A DNA stretch of 64,000 nucleotides from Vreelandella songnenensis. Its GTDB lineage: Bacteria > Pseudomonadota > Gammaproteobacteria > Pseudomonadales > Halomonadaceae. Where the stretch lies: positions 276,377-340,376 of the forward strand of contig NZ_PVTK01000003.1 of assembly GCF_003002925.1 (NCBI RefSeq), given 5' to 3'. Made by a program: the position numbers and the translations under genes. The notes beneath the pieces are model-generated. The model made no database searches. It was given only the letters and a program-made list of their open reading frames with translations, and had not been told where the DNA came from. Within the stretch, counting starts at the first letter, position 1. Each line of letters opens with the position of its first letter. Of the stretch, positions 27,612 to 36,600 are shown one piece after another.

Positions 27612-28619
27612 CTAACGCCGATTCTTCCAACGCATCAGCTTGTCTTTTAAACGCGTAAGGAGTGGTCGATTCTGCCTGGCGATGTACTCATGGCAGCGGG
27701 CGCGTAACGCTACCTCGTCGGCGGCCAGCTTCTCTACTTCGACCCAGCGGTTCCATTCGGTAACCGCTCCCCAGCCGGGTTGGGAAAGCTGAGCATTGGG
27801 CAGCCGGTAGTGAAACGTAGGGCGCGGCTTGGTAAGCTTGGTATGCAAGAGCTCGTGAGTATGGTCAGGGCGCAGATAGGCAAACAGCGGCAACAGATCA
27901 AGCTCGCGATTGCGGGTCGGGTTGTACGCAAGGTAGTCGCTGATAAACGTGTCCAGGTCCGGCTGGTAGCGACTGTCCAGCACCTTGAGCGCATACTCCT
28001 TGGGAAATGGATTGGCGTGGGGAAGCACTTCCCGGGTGATATTCACTTTGATCTCATCGCGCAGCCATTGGGCCAGAAGCAGGTAGGCGCGCAGCATTCT
28101 CAACAGGTACTCGACATCCAGGCACTCGACTTCAAGGTTGAGGTGCAGGCCAAATCCGTACAAAAGGCTTGCGTCGGTCCCCTTGGCGCCCTGTTCACGC
28201 AGCGCATCAAAGATGGTGTCCAGGCCTTCCAGCTCGCTCCAGGGCACGGGTGGACAGATAAGTTCGGTGGGCACCAGGCCTGACACCATATCGCCGATCA
28301 GCTCGCGGGTTTTCTGATGAAACTCTACCCGGCGCTGATGCTGAAGCCGTTCCCATTCGCTATCCTGATGGCTGCTCTCATCCAGCACCGCCTGATCCGG
28401 ATGGGCGTACTGTGTATCAAGCTCAATGCCGAACTCGCCCCAGCGCGTGCTCTCCACCTGTAGCCGATGAGGACTGACCACGTTAAGCTCACCGCCGAAC
28501 AGGTCACGCACTACCTGCGCCGTCTCGCGCGGCGGCAGGCCGGCAAACTCGATCTCGACGCCCACGTGACGTATCTTGCCATCGCTATTGAACCGGTTAG
28601 GAGGGGCTTGCAGCGTCAT
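27612..28619 (-). CDS. Amidoligase family protein
   Basis: 335-residue member of the glutamine-synthetase-fold amidoligase family (Amidoligase_2 type). The N-terminal strand reads RHVGVEIEFAGLPPRETA, where the paired glutamates are expected metal/ATP ligands. Later blocks include the histidine-containing GFGLHLNLEVECLD near residue 155. These ligases join an amine to a carboxyl group with ATP; the substrates are unknown. The start has AGGATG upstream. With the C26 hydrolase that follows it forms a compact two-gene operon. Confidence 0.85.
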   Translation of the reverse strand: MTLQAPPNRFNSDGKIRHVGVEIEFAGLPPRETAQVVRDLFGGELNVVSPHRLQVESTRWGEFGIELDTQYAHPDQAVLDESSHQDSEWERLQHQRRVEFHQKTRELIGDMVSGLVPTELICPPVPWSELEGLDTIFDALREQGAKGTDASLLYGFGLHLNLEVECLDVEYLLRMLRAYLLLAQWLRDEIKVNITREVLPHANPFPKEYALKVLDSRYQPDLDTFISDYLAYNPTRNRELDLLPLFAYLRPDHTHELLHTKLTKPRPTFHYRLPNAQLSQPGWGAVTEWNRWVEVEKLAADEVALRARCHEYIARQNRPLLTRLKDKLMRWKNRR

Positions 28620-28777
28620 CTCGGCATCCTGTGAGGTGAACGTTTAAACTATCAGCCTATCATAGTCCGGCAAGAAGAAAGGCACGCGTGAAGGCTGAGC
28701 GGATTCGCCAGGGCAGCCGGCAATCCGGCACCCTGATATGCAGCGAATCATTTACCCATCCATTTCGGGAGCAAGGC

Positions 28778-31198
28778 GTGCGACAGCACTGGATAATCAA
28801 CACTGTCATCGGCCTCATTCTGGCGCTCGCCCTCAGCGTGACGGCGGCTCAGGCGCAGGTGCCCGGCGTCTCGCTGCCAAGTCTTGGAGCAGAGCCAAGT
28901 CAAGAGGCCGATGTCAGCAGTGACGAGTTTCAACGCTCGCTTGACGATGTCATCGGCATGCTCGAAAACGAGGAACGGCGCACGGATCTGCTCAACTCGC
29001 TGCGCGAACTGCAGGTGACTGCCGATGCCGCAGAAGAAGAGACGGTCGTGCGCCAAGGGCTTCTGGGCGCGCTTGCCGATACGCTGACCGATATCGGTGA
29101 GCAGGCCCAGGCCGGCGACTCGCCCATTGATGAGTGGTCCAGGCAACTGGTGCAGGGGGCAGCGGACCTGCGCGCGCTGAACGATGGCGCAAGCCAGGGC
29201 GAGGTGATTCGTGCCGTGGCCGATGGTGCGGTGCTGGCGGTGATCTGGGTCACGCTTCTGGTCGTGATGGTCGCCTTCGGGCGCCTGGTGGCTACCCGGC
29301 GCCACTGGCCGCTGGATTTGCCCCGCGACCCCAAGGCGTGGCTGCTGGCCGCTCACTTTCTGCGCCGCATGTTGCCCTGGGCGCTCGCCTTCGTCATTAC
29401 CCTGGGGGTGGGGCAACTGCTGTCGTATAGCGCCGGGCGTACGCTGGTGCTGGTCGTGGCCTATATCTGCCTGTGCGGACGAGCGCTTTCGGTGGTGTTT
29501 GAAACGGTCATTGCCTTCTTCAGCCGGGGGCACCGGTTTACCGCCGTACAGCTTTTGCAGCAGCAGGCGCTGCGCGGGCTGTTCGTGATCGGCGCGCTGA
29601 TCGCCCTCGGCGATGCGGTCAACTCGACCCGTCTGGTCGAACTTCTGGGCGGTGAGCTTGCAAGCCTTACCTCGGTGCTGGCCAACATGCTGGCCGCGCT
29701 GCTTTCTGCCCGGTTCATCATCAAGTTCAAGCGCCCGGTACGCCAGCTGATCTGCAACCGCCCCTACAAGCAGCGCCGCGATGCCAGCACGGCTGTCGAG
29801 ATGATCCGCGCCCTCGGCGGGCTCTGGCACGTGCCGGCGCTGCTGCTGGTAGGCGGCTCGCTGCTGGCCATCTTCATTACCGTGGGCGATGTGGGCACGG
29901 CACTGGCACGCTCGATCATCTCCGCCAGCCTTCTGGTACTCACGCTGGTCATTACCGGCCTGCTGCGCCGCCAGGAGGTCCGGCTTGGCAAGCGCCGTCA
30001 TCGTCGCCGCCAGAGCCAGTACCGCAAACGCCTGGAGCGCTTCGGGTTTGTGCTGGCGCATATCTGTTCGTGGATGGTGTTTGCCGAACTCTTCATGCAG
30101 ATCTGGGGCGGCTCGCTCTTCGGGCTGGGTCAGCAGGCAGTGGCCAGTGCGCGAATCGGGCAGGCGCTGGTCAGCCTGGGGGCGACCATTCTGCTGGCGT
30201 GGCTGGTGTGGATCTTTGCCGATACGGCCATTCAGCGGGCGCTTACCTCGTCAGGCCGCGCCCGAGGGCGCCGAGTCAACCAGGCGCGGGCGCAAACCAT
30301 CACGCCGATGATCCGCAACGTGATCTTCGTCGCCATCCTGATCATCGCCTTCATTGCCGGGCTTGCGAACCTGGGCGTCAACGTCACGCCGCTACTGGCG
30401 GGTGCCGGTGTGATCGGTCTGGCGATTGGTTTTGGTGCGCAGACCCTGGTGCAGGATTTGATTACCGGCATCTTCATCCTGATCGAGGACTCGCTGGCGG
30501 TAGATGATTTCGTGCGCATCAATAACCACATGGGGACGGTCGAAGGGCTGACGCTGCGCACGGTACGCCTGCGCGACCTGGACGGCGTCGTGCACATCAT
30601 TACCTTCAGCCGGATTGAGTCGATCCACAACATGTCGCGCCAGTTCGGTATCGCCCTGATGCGCATCCGCATTCCCTACGACATGAAAATCGACGATGCG
30701 ATTACCCTGATGCAGGAGACGGCGCTGGAGCTGCGCAAGGATCCGATGATGCGCCACTACATCTGGTCGCCGCTGGAAATGCAGGGCGTGCAGGGCTTTG
30801 AAGAGGGGTGCCCGGTGCTGCGCATGCGTTTTCGCACGGCGCCGGAAATGCAGTGGGATGTTTCACGCGCCTTCAACCTGCTGCTCAAGCAGCGCATGGA
30901 AGAGCAGGCCATCGACCTTGGCGTGCCGCGCCTCAGCGTCAGCATGGAGGCGCGCTCAGAGGACCGCATGACGCCAGAAGAAGGCACCGAGCTTTCGTTT
31001 GGGGCGGCACAAGGCGAAGAGCAGCACGCGCCCAAGCACAGCCCGCCGCCGCCCAAGCCGGCCCCACGGCCTACCGAGGCCGAGGTAAGGCGTGATGAAC
31101 GTGAGCGCTCGCCTGCCTCACGCGGCGAAGGTGCGGCTCAGCGCGAACCCCACGACAATACCTATGCCCGTTCCAATGCCGAAAGCGGCGATGAGTAA
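28778..31198 (+). CDS. MscS family mechanosensitive channel, large form
   Basis: Multi-domain channel of 806 residues. The GTG start at 28778 is chosen because GGGAGC lies upstream and a signal peptide (MRQHWIINTVIGLILALALSVTAAQA) follows at once; the frame is open to the ATG at 28688. After a periplasmic helical region there are about ten membrane helices. The MscS pore helix and beta domain are at about 505-630 (GAGVIGLAIGFGAQTLVQDL, then DDFVRINNHMGTVEG). The cytoplasmic tail is proline- and charge-rich. Such channels release solutes during hypo-osmotic shock, useful for a halophile. Its last 81 bp overlap a gene on the other strand. Confidence 0.92.
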   Translation: MRQHWIINTVIGLILALALSVTAAQAQVPGVSLPSLGAEPSQEADVSSDEFQRSLDDVIGMLENEERRTDLLNSLRELQVTADAAEEETVVRQGLLGALADTLTDIGEQAQAGDSPIDEWSRQLVQGAADLRALNDGASQGEVIRAVADGAVLAVIWVTLLVVMVAFGRLVATRRHWPLDLPRDPKAWLLAAHFLRRMLPWALAFVITLGVGQLLSYSAGRTLVLVVAYICLCGRALSVVFETVIAFFSRGHRFTAVQLLQQQALRGLFVIGALIALGDAVNSTRLVELLGGELASLTSVLANMLAALLSARFIIKFKRPVRQLICNRPYKQRRDASTAVEMIRALGGLWHVPALLLVGGSLLAIFITVGDVGTALARSIISASLLVLTLVITGLLRRQEVRLGKRRHRRRQSQYRKRLERFGFVLAHICSWMVFAELFMQIWGGSLFGLGQQAVASARIGQALVSLGATILLAWLVWIFADTAIQRALTSSGRARGRRVNQARAQTITPMIRNVIFVAILIIAFIAGLANLGVNVTPLLAGAGVIGLAIGFGAQTLVQDLITGIFILIEDSLAVDDFVRINNHMGTVEGLTLRTVRLRDLDGVVHIITFSRIESIHNMSRQFGIALMRIRIPYDMKIDDAITLMQETALELRKDPMMRHYIWSPLEMQGVQGFEEGCPVLRMRFRTAPEMQWDVSRAFNLLLKQRMEEQAIDLGVPRLSVSMEARSEDRMTPEEGTELSFGAAQGEEQHAPKHSPPPPKPAPRPTEAEVRRDERERSPASRGEGAAQREPHDNTYARSNAESGDE

Positions 31199-31546
31199 CC
31201 ACAGGCCACGCCGCCCGCGCAGGCGGTTATAAAGCGTCACGGCGTGGCTTACGCGGTCGACCAGCTCGTCATGGCGCGACACCGCCTGATCCGGTGGCCG
31301 CGAGAAGTCATTGGCCACATCCCCTTGCCAGTGCGCGCCGTGGGTCAGCCCTAGCCGTGCACGCAGCTGGCCGATATCGTTCAGCGCTTCAAGCGATTGG
31401 TGGTAGCTCTCACGATGCGTTGCCACGCCAAAGACGGCTTCGGCGTCCTGGCGAAGCGCGCTGTTGGGGCAGCGGGCCACGGCCTGTTTCAGCTCTTCGT
31501 CGTTTGCCTGGGGGGACACGCCAAGGCGTTGGTAAAGGTCGCGCAT
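31118..31546 (-). CDS. Degenerate J-domain-like membrane protein
   Basis: 142-residue protein. The N-terminus (MRDLYQRLGVSPQANDEELKQAVARC) looks like helices I-II of a J-domain, but no HPD tripeptide follows. The C-terminus is a single membrane helix with glycine repeats (LWLLIAAFGIGTGIGIVVGFAL). It starts 16 bp after the stop of the J-domain gene at 31563, so the two form an operon. Its last 81 bp run antisense to the 3' end of the MscS gene. Function unknown. Confidence 0.7.
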   Translation of the reverse strand: MRDLYQRLGVSPQANDEELKQAVARCPNSALRQDAEAVFGVATHRESYHQSLEALNDIGQLRARLGLTHGAHWQGDVANDFSRPPDQAVSRHDELVDRVSHAVTLYNRLRGRRGLWLLIAAFGIGTGIGIVVGFALSRTFAA

Positions 31547-31562
31547 AGAAGTAGGCCGGTTA

Positions 31563-32471
31563 TTATTGGTAGGTGTGCATCAGGTAATCATAGGCGCTTT
31601 TGATGCGCTGAAAGCGTGCCGAAGCAAGCGCAATCCGGTGTTCGCTTTCGGTATAGAAGCGGTCCGGGTGGTGCAGCTGAGCCATGCGCCGGTACGCCTT
31701 GCGGACCTCCAGCTTGCTGGCGCCGGGCATCAGTCCCAGCACGGCCAGCGCCCGCGTTGTCCGGTCCGGCGGTGTTGAGGACGTGCCCTGTTGCGAGTTC
31801 TGTCGGTGCGATCCACGCTCCTGATGACGGGAGCGCTCGCGCTGCTGGCGATGGTGGGCCTTTTCGCGCTCTGCCTGTGCCCGCGCTCGTTCGGCCTCTT
31901 CGCGCTGGCGCTGACTGGCCTCGGCCTTTTCCTGTGCCTCCTGGGCGCGCTGCCGGGCGGCTTCGGCCTCGCGAGCCTGTTCGGCATAGTAGTCGGCATC
32001 GTGTACCCGCCAGTAGGCATCGCGGCTAGGGTCTTCAGGGGTTGTCAGAGCGCGCCCCGTCAACTCCTGAAACAGGGTGTTCAGCGTTCCCGGAGAAATG
32101 CCCAGCAGGTCGGCGAGAAAGCGCAGGATATAGTGATTGGCCAGCGAAAGCTCGCCGGTGTCGGTGGCCACTACAATGGCCTGGTGCATCACCCCCAGGC
32201 CGTGCTCCTTGGAGCACTCCCTGCGCAGCACCTCGGCGGCCAGTTGAATCGCCTGAAGGTCGCGCTGCTGGGCAATGTGCATGACCGGTGCCAGCTCGTG
32301 GCCGTGACGAAAGTGCACGGATACCTGGGCCAGGCGGCGCCGCCGCTGACCTTCGGATACCTGCTGGCGATGGGCCAGAACCCAGGCCAGCAGCAGTAGC
32401 TTTGCCGTATCCACTTGGCTGCGGCTTTTCAGAAGCAGCAGCTCAAAGGGTGAAAAACGGGCAATGGACAT
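31563..32471 (-). CDS. TerB/DnaJ domain protein, DjlA-like
   Basis: 302-residue co-chaperone. An N-terminal TerB-like helical domain (about 1-150) is followed by a highly charged coiled coil rich in E, R, Q and A (about 165-225) and a C-terminal J-domain (about 243-302, ALAVLGLMPGASKLEVRKAY) with the HPD motif in LHHPDRF. E. coli DjlA has the same TerB then J order with a membrane anchor, which is lacking here. The HPD motif indicates stimulation of a DnaK ATPase. It is divergent from the 483-residue membrane protein at 32584. Confidence 0.87.
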   Translation of the reverse strand: MSIARFSPFELLLLKSRSQVDTAKLLLLAWVLAHRQQVSEGQRRRRLAQVSVHFRHGHELAPVMHIAQQRDLQAIQLAAEVLRRECSKEHGLGVMHQAIVVATDTGELSLANHYILRFLADLLGISPGTLNTLFQELTGRALTTPEDPSRDAYWRVHDADYYAEQAREAEAARQRAQEAQEKAEASQRQREEAERARAQAEREKAHHRQQRERSRHQERGSHRQNSQQGTSSTPPDRTTRALAVLGLMPGASKLEVRKAYRRMAQLHHPDRFYTESEHRIALASARFQRIKSAYDYLMHTYQ

Positions 32472-32583
32472 TCCCGGGCTCCAGAAGCGAAGAAGTGGGC
32501 CAGCACCGCGTTAAATGGCTCACCATGATAATTAGTGCCATGGTATATCATCGTAGTAGGCAATAAAGCAGGAGATTAAGCAG

Positions 32584-34035
32584 GTGATCAGCGTCGAGCG
32601 CAAGAACAGCTTCCAGCTGCGCCTTACCCGGCGCCTCAAGGAAGAGACATCGCATAGGCTTGACGTCTATCTTTTCATGCCGGCAGAGCTTGGGTTGAAC
32701 GCCCATGTGATTTCCGAAGAGGCATTTTATCACGCCTCGATCAGCGTCTCGCGGACTTACTACAGCGATGCCTACCACCTGCCGCTGGTGCATAGCCGTC
32801 TTGCCAGCCGTAACCAGCTGGGCAGTGAATCCTACCGGTTGAGCCTGAGCCTTTATGCCTACCAGTACGTCGTCGCCATGGAGCGCACGACGCAAGAACT
32901 GCTGGTGGGCGAGCGCAAGCTGCGCAGCGAGCGTCAGAAGGAGTCGGAAGAGGTTCAGGGAGGTGGCCAGGAGCTCAGCGAGCAGCTAAACGAGATGTGC
33001 GATCTCAGCGAAAGTATCCTGAAAAAGATGCGCCGCAATCAGCCCACCGACGAGCGTCTCTCCAAGTACTTCGCCAATATCGATAACTACCTCTCCTGGT
33101 TTACCGAGCAGCAGCTGCTTGCCCTGGTGGCCTATATGCCGAGAGGCGGTGAGTTCACCGATATCAAGCGGCGCTTTATCAGTGTCTGCGAGCGTGAAAG
33201 CGAGTACCGCCGCGAGCAGCAGTACAACGCTGAACGGGTAATGGCGGACCCCACGCGCATGTCCAACAAGATGCGCCTGCTGCGCAGGTTGATCGAGTAC
33301 CCGATTACCCTCAAGCAGGAGTCGCTGGAGCTTGGCAGCGGCGAGCAGAAAGCGGTCAAGGCGCTGGCCACGGCGGTGGTCATGGCCTGTGTGACGCTGG
33401 GTGTACTGCGCGTGCGCGAAGTGGTGGGCGATATCACCGCGCTGTTTGTACTGGCCATGGCCCTGCTTTACGCCCTGCGCGAGGTATTCAAGGATGACCT
33501 GCGCAATACGCTGTGGCGCTGGCTGCGCCGTGGAAGGCCCAAGTGGCGGCGCCAGTACGTCGACCCGACCCGCAACGCCATGGTGGGCCGTCAGCTCGAA
33601 TGGTTCGACTACAAGCGTTATGCCGCGCTCGACAAGGACATTCAACAGATGCGCCGGCGCACGGTCGCCCAGCGCGAAGAGATGGTGCTGCACTACCGCT
33701 CCAGCTCGCGCATGCTGCCCACGCGCTTTTTAAGCGGCTACGAGCACACCCGGGAAACGCTGCACGTTGATCTTTTGATGCTGACCCGCCTGATGAGCAA
33801 GGAGAAGCATCATATCTACCGGCTAAAGGACGGTCAGGCAGTGCGCGAAAGCGTGGAGCGCCGCCATCTGTTCAACCTGATCGTGCGAGAGACGGGCAGC
33901 GAAGACCAGCCCTACCTGGCGCGCTGGAAGGTCGTGGTCAGCCGTTCGGGCATTGTCGATGTGGAAAAAGTAGCTGATAACATCCCCAATGAGGAAGCGG
34001 CCCAGGAGTCCGTCTCCGCAAGCGCGTCTCCATGA
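32584..34035 (+). CDS. Unrecognised membrane protein
   Basis: 483 residues from a GTG start with GCAGGAGATTAAGCAG upstream. No family recognised. The N-terminal half is hydrophilic with predicted helices and a charged stretch (KLRSERQKESEEVQ). Two hydrophobic segments near residues 262-300 (ALATAVVMACVTLGVL and ITALFVLAMALLYAL) form a membrane hairpin, followed by a basic stretch (WRWLRRGRPKWRR). The C-terminal domain is soluble and ends acidic and serine-rich. The hairpin with two cytoplasmic domains suggests a scaffold or sensor. Conservation beside TerB/J-domain genes would be informative. Confidence 0.8.
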   Translation: MISVERKNSFQLRLTRRLKEETSHRLDVYLFMPAELGLNAHVISEEAFYHASISVSRTYYSDAYHLPLVHSRLASRNQLGSESYRLSLSLYAYQYVVAMERTTQELLVGERKLRSERQKESEEVQGGGQELSEQLNEMCDLSESILKKMRRNQPTDERLSKYFANIDNYLSWFTEQQLLALVAYMPRGGEFTDIKRRFISVCERESEYRREQQYNAERVMADPTRMSNKMRLLRRLIEYPITLKQESLELGSGEQKAVKALATAVVMACVTLGVLRVREVVGDITALFVLAMALLYALREVFKDDLRNTLWRWLRRGRPKWRRQYVDPTRNAMVGRQLEWFDYKRYAALDKDIQQMRRRTVAQREEMVLHYRSSSRMLPTRFLSGYEHTRETLHVDLLMLTRLMSKEKHHIYRLKDGQAVRESVERRHLFNLIVRETGSEDQPYLARWKVVVSRSGIVDVEKVADNIPNEEAAQESVSASASP

Positions 34036-34045
34036 CCCCACCTTG

Positions 34046-34083
34046 AAAAAAACCGCCTGCACGGTTAAACGCGCCAGGCGGTT
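34046..34083 (-). terminator. Intrinsic terminator for aminotransferase gene
   Basis: Stem AACCGCCTG/CAGGCGGTT with a 15-nt loop, preceded on the plus strand by an A-run (34045-34052), which is a U-run on the minus strand. It lies just after the minus-strand aminotransferase stop. Confidence 0.85.
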
Positions 34084-34106
34084 GATCGGGCAAACAGAAA
34101 GCGCGA

Positions 34107-35231
34107 TTAGCCGAGCGCGTTGACCGCCTGCTCAAGATTGGCGACGCTGCGCTTCGTCTCGTGCAGCTTGTCCAGGCCAAACAGGCCGATCCGGAAGGTC
34201 TGGAAGTCGTCGCCTTCATCGCACATCAGCGGCACGCCGCCTGCAATCTGAACGCCCGCCTGGGCAAACTTGCCCACAAGCCCGGCATCATCGGTATAGC
34301 TGACCACCACGCCCGGGGCTTCAAAGCCTTCGGCCGCTACGCTGACAAACCCATGGCGCTTGAGCATGGCGCGCACTTCCTGGCCAATGGCCTGCTGCTC
34401 CTCTTTTACCTTCTCGAAGCCGTACTCGCGGGTTTCCTGCATGATATCGCGCAGCTGGCGCAGGGCATCCGTGGGCATGGTGGCATGGTAGGCATGGCCG
34501 CCGTTCTCGTAGGCCTGCATGATGGCATGCCACTTGGCTAAATCGCAGGCAAAGCTGTTGCTCTGGGTTTCATCCAGGCGCTTTACGGCGCGCTCGGAGA
34601 GCATCACCATGGCGCAGCAGGGCGAGCCGCTCCAGCCTTTCTGCGGGGCGCTGACTACCACGTCCACACCCAGATCCTGCATATCCACCCACAGCGTGCC
34701 GGCGGCAATCGCGTCCAGCACGAACAGGCCGCCAGCCTCGCGGGTCGCTTGCGCCACGGTGCGAATATAGTCATCCGGCAGCAGCAGGCCGGCCGAGGTT
34801 TCCACCTGTGGGGCGAACACCACCGCGGGCTTCTCCTCGCGGATACGCGCGGCGGCTTCCTCGGCGGGCACCGGGGCGAAGGGCGACTGACGATCATCCG
34901 GGTTGACGCGGCGCGCCTTGAGCACCGTGTGCTGGTCGGTCAAGCGGCCCATGTCGATGATCTGGGTCCAGCGGTAGCTGAACCAGCCGTTACGAATCAC
35001 CAGGGTGCTCTGATCCAGCGCGAACTGACGCGCCACCGCTTCCATGCCAAAGGTGCCACTACCCGGCACGATAACCGATGCGTGAGCGTTATAGACGTCC
35101 TTGAGCGTGGCTGAAATATCGCGCATCACGTGCTGAAACTGCTGCGACATGTGGTTGAGCGAACGGTCGGTGTACACCACCGAGTATTCGAGCAGGCCGG
35201 TGGGGTCGACGTTGGGCAGTAGGGCCGCCAT
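34107..35231 (-). CDS. Class V aminotransferase, alanine-glyoxylate family
   Basis: PLP-dependent fold-type I enzyme of 374 residues. The start at 35231 has AAGGAGAACGCC upstream; the frame is open to 35249. Visible blocks are VPGSGTFGMEA (cofactor phosphate site, about 58), FVLDAIAAGTLWVDMQ with the PLP aspartate (about 172), and the Schiff-base lysine in SAPQKGWSG (about 197). The family includes alanine-glyoxylate, serine-glyoxylate and 2-aminoethylphosphonate transaminases; the exact substrate cannot be read. It stands alone between two intrinsic terminators. Confidence 0.9.
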   Translation of the reverse strand: MAALLPNVDPTGLLEYSVVYTDRSLNHMSQQFQHVMRDISATLKDVYNAHASVIVPGSGTFGMEAVARQFALDQSTLVIRNGWFSYRWTQIIDMGRLTDQHTVLKARRVNPDDRQSPFAPVPAEEAAARIREEKPAVVFAPQVETSAGLLLPDDYIRTVAQATREAGGLFVLDAIAAGTLWVDMQDLGVDVVVSAPQKGWSGSPCCAMVMLSERAVKRLDETQSNSFACDLAKWHAIMQAYENGGHAYHATMPTDALRQLRDIMQETREYGFEKVKEEQQAIGQEVRAMLKRHGFVSVAAEGFEAPGVVVSYTDDAGLVGKFAQAGVQIAGGVPLMCDEGDDFQTFRIGLFGLDKLHETKRSVANLEQAVNALG

Positions 35232-35340
35232 GGCGTTCTCCTTGATCAATGGGCGCCGGAAAAAGCGCAGTACAGTGGCGCACAGGATACGAGGAATCGC
35301 AGGGGGAGGCCAGCGGTGCCCGGGTGAGGCCGGGGCAAAT

Positions 35341-35365
35341 AAAAGCCGCCGTCAAAGACGGCGGC
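35341..35365 (-). terminator. Intrinsic terminator of the tsx-nupC-deo-cdd operon
   Basis: Stem GCCGCCGTC/GACGGCGGC around AAA (35345-35365), with the plus-strand A-run 35337-35344 giving a U-tract on the minus strand. It lies about 30 bp after the cdd stop. Confidence 0.92.
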
Positions 35366-35397
35366 AGGCATTACCATGCACCCGGCATGCGGATTAT

Positions 35398-35817
35398 CTA
35401 TTGCTGGCCCTGGCGCTTGGGCAGCTGTTCCGGGCCGAAGGCATCCGGCAGCAGCGTCTGCATGGTGTAGGTCTTGAGTACCTCGCCCTGGCGGGAGAGC
35501 ACCATGATTTGCGTATCAGGCGTGGCGAACTCGCGAATACGCTGGCGGCAGTCGCCACAGGGCGTGCACAGGTGCTCGCCGGGGCCCATGACATACACCT
35601 TGGCAAGCTCGCGCTGGCCGGCGCTGATCATGGCGCTGATCGCCGAGGCTTCCGCACACAGGCCTTTATAGTGGGCAACTTCCACGTTACTGCCTACGAA
35701 CTGCTGGCCGTTCGGGCTCTCCATGACCGCCGCCACCGGGTGGTCAGAGTAGGGCGCATAGGCGTTCGCCAGGGCATTCAACAGCGTATCGACCAATGCA
35801 GGATCTACCTGGCTCAT
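35398..35817 (-). CDS. cdd: Cytidine deaminase
   Basis: Zinc enzyme of 139 residues that deaminates cytidine and deoxycytidine to uridine forms. The start at 35817 has CGAGGAGTCACCT upstream. The zinc and catalytic motifs are CAEASAI (Cys and proton-shuttle Glu, about 54) and CTPCGDCRQ (two Cys, about 85), the pattern of the small homotetrameric class. It is the last gene of the deoxynucleoside operon, feeding pyrimidine nucleosides to DeoA. Confidence 0.95.
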   Translation of the reverse strand: MSQVDPALVDTLLNALANAYAPYSDHPVAAVMESPNGQQFVGSNVEVAHYKGLCAEASAISAMISAGQRELAKVYVMGPGEHLCTPCGDCRQRIREFATPDTQIMVLSRQGEVLKTYTMQTLLPDAFGPEQLPKRQGQQ

Positions 35818-35841
35818 AGGTGACTCCTCGAAGTGATCCAC

Positions 35842-36567
35842 TTAGGCGTTGGCCGCGTCATCGCGCAGTACGGTATCCAGCGCAATCACCATCATGTCGT
35901 TGAAGGTGGTCTGACGGTCGGCGCTGGAGAGCGAATCGCCCTTGAGAATATGATCCGACACGGTGCAGATGGTCAACGCACGGGCGCCAAACTCGGCAGC
36001 GACGCCGTAAAGGCCGGCGGCTTCCATCTCGACACCGACAATGCCGTAGCGCTTCATCAGCTCGGCCATGTCGGTCTGCGGGTTGTAGAACAGGTCCGCC
36101 GAGAAGATGTTGCCGACCTTCACCGGCACGTTCTGCGCCTTGGCGGCGGCCACGGCGTGGCTTATCAGTTCGAAATCGGCAATCGCGGCGAAGTCGTGGT
36201 CGTTGAAGCGCATACGGTTCACCTTGGAATCCGTGCACGCGCCCATGCCGATCACCACATCGCGCACGTTGACGTCATCGCGTACCGCACCGCAAGAGCC
36301 TACGCGAATGATCGACTTCACGCCGTAATCGGTAATCAGCTCCTTGGCATAGATCGACACCGACGGAATGCCCATGCCGTGGCCCATGACCGAGATCCGG
36401 CGGCCCTTGTAGGTGCCGGTGTAGCCCAGCATGCCGCGCACGTCGTTTACCTGGCGTACGTCTTCAAGGTAGGTGTCGGCAATGTACTTGGCGCGCAGCG
36501 GGTCGCCGGGCATGAGTACCGTATCGGCGAAATCACCGTCTGCAGCGCTGATATGCGGAGTAGCCAT
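35842..36567 (-). CDS. deoD: Purine-nucleoside phosphorylase, DeoD type
   Basis: 241-residue hexameric-type phosphorylase releasing purine base and (deoxy)ribose 1-phosphate. It starts [26 protein letters not shown], with the phosphate-binding MPGDPLRA and RVGSCGAV segments and the active-site aspartate in CTVSDHI near residue 204. AAGGAAC precedes the ATG. It sits 33 bp after deoB in the operon; its product (deoxyribose 1-phosphate) is the DeoB substrate. Confidence 0.96.
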   Translation of the reverse strand: MATPHISAADGDFADTVLMPGDPLRAKYIADTYLEDVRQVNDVRGMLGYTGTYKGRRISVMGHGMGIPSVSIYAKELITDYGVKSIIRVGSCGAVRDDVNVRDVVIGMGACTDSKVNRMRFNDHDFAAIADFELISHAVAAAKAQNVPVKVGNIFSADLFYNPQTDMAELMKRYGIVGVEMEAAGLYGVAAEFGARALTICTVSDHILKGDSLSSADRQTTFNDMMVIALDTVLRDDAANA

Positions 36568-36600
36568 ACAATGTTCCTTTTTTAACAGTCAACGGCGCCA

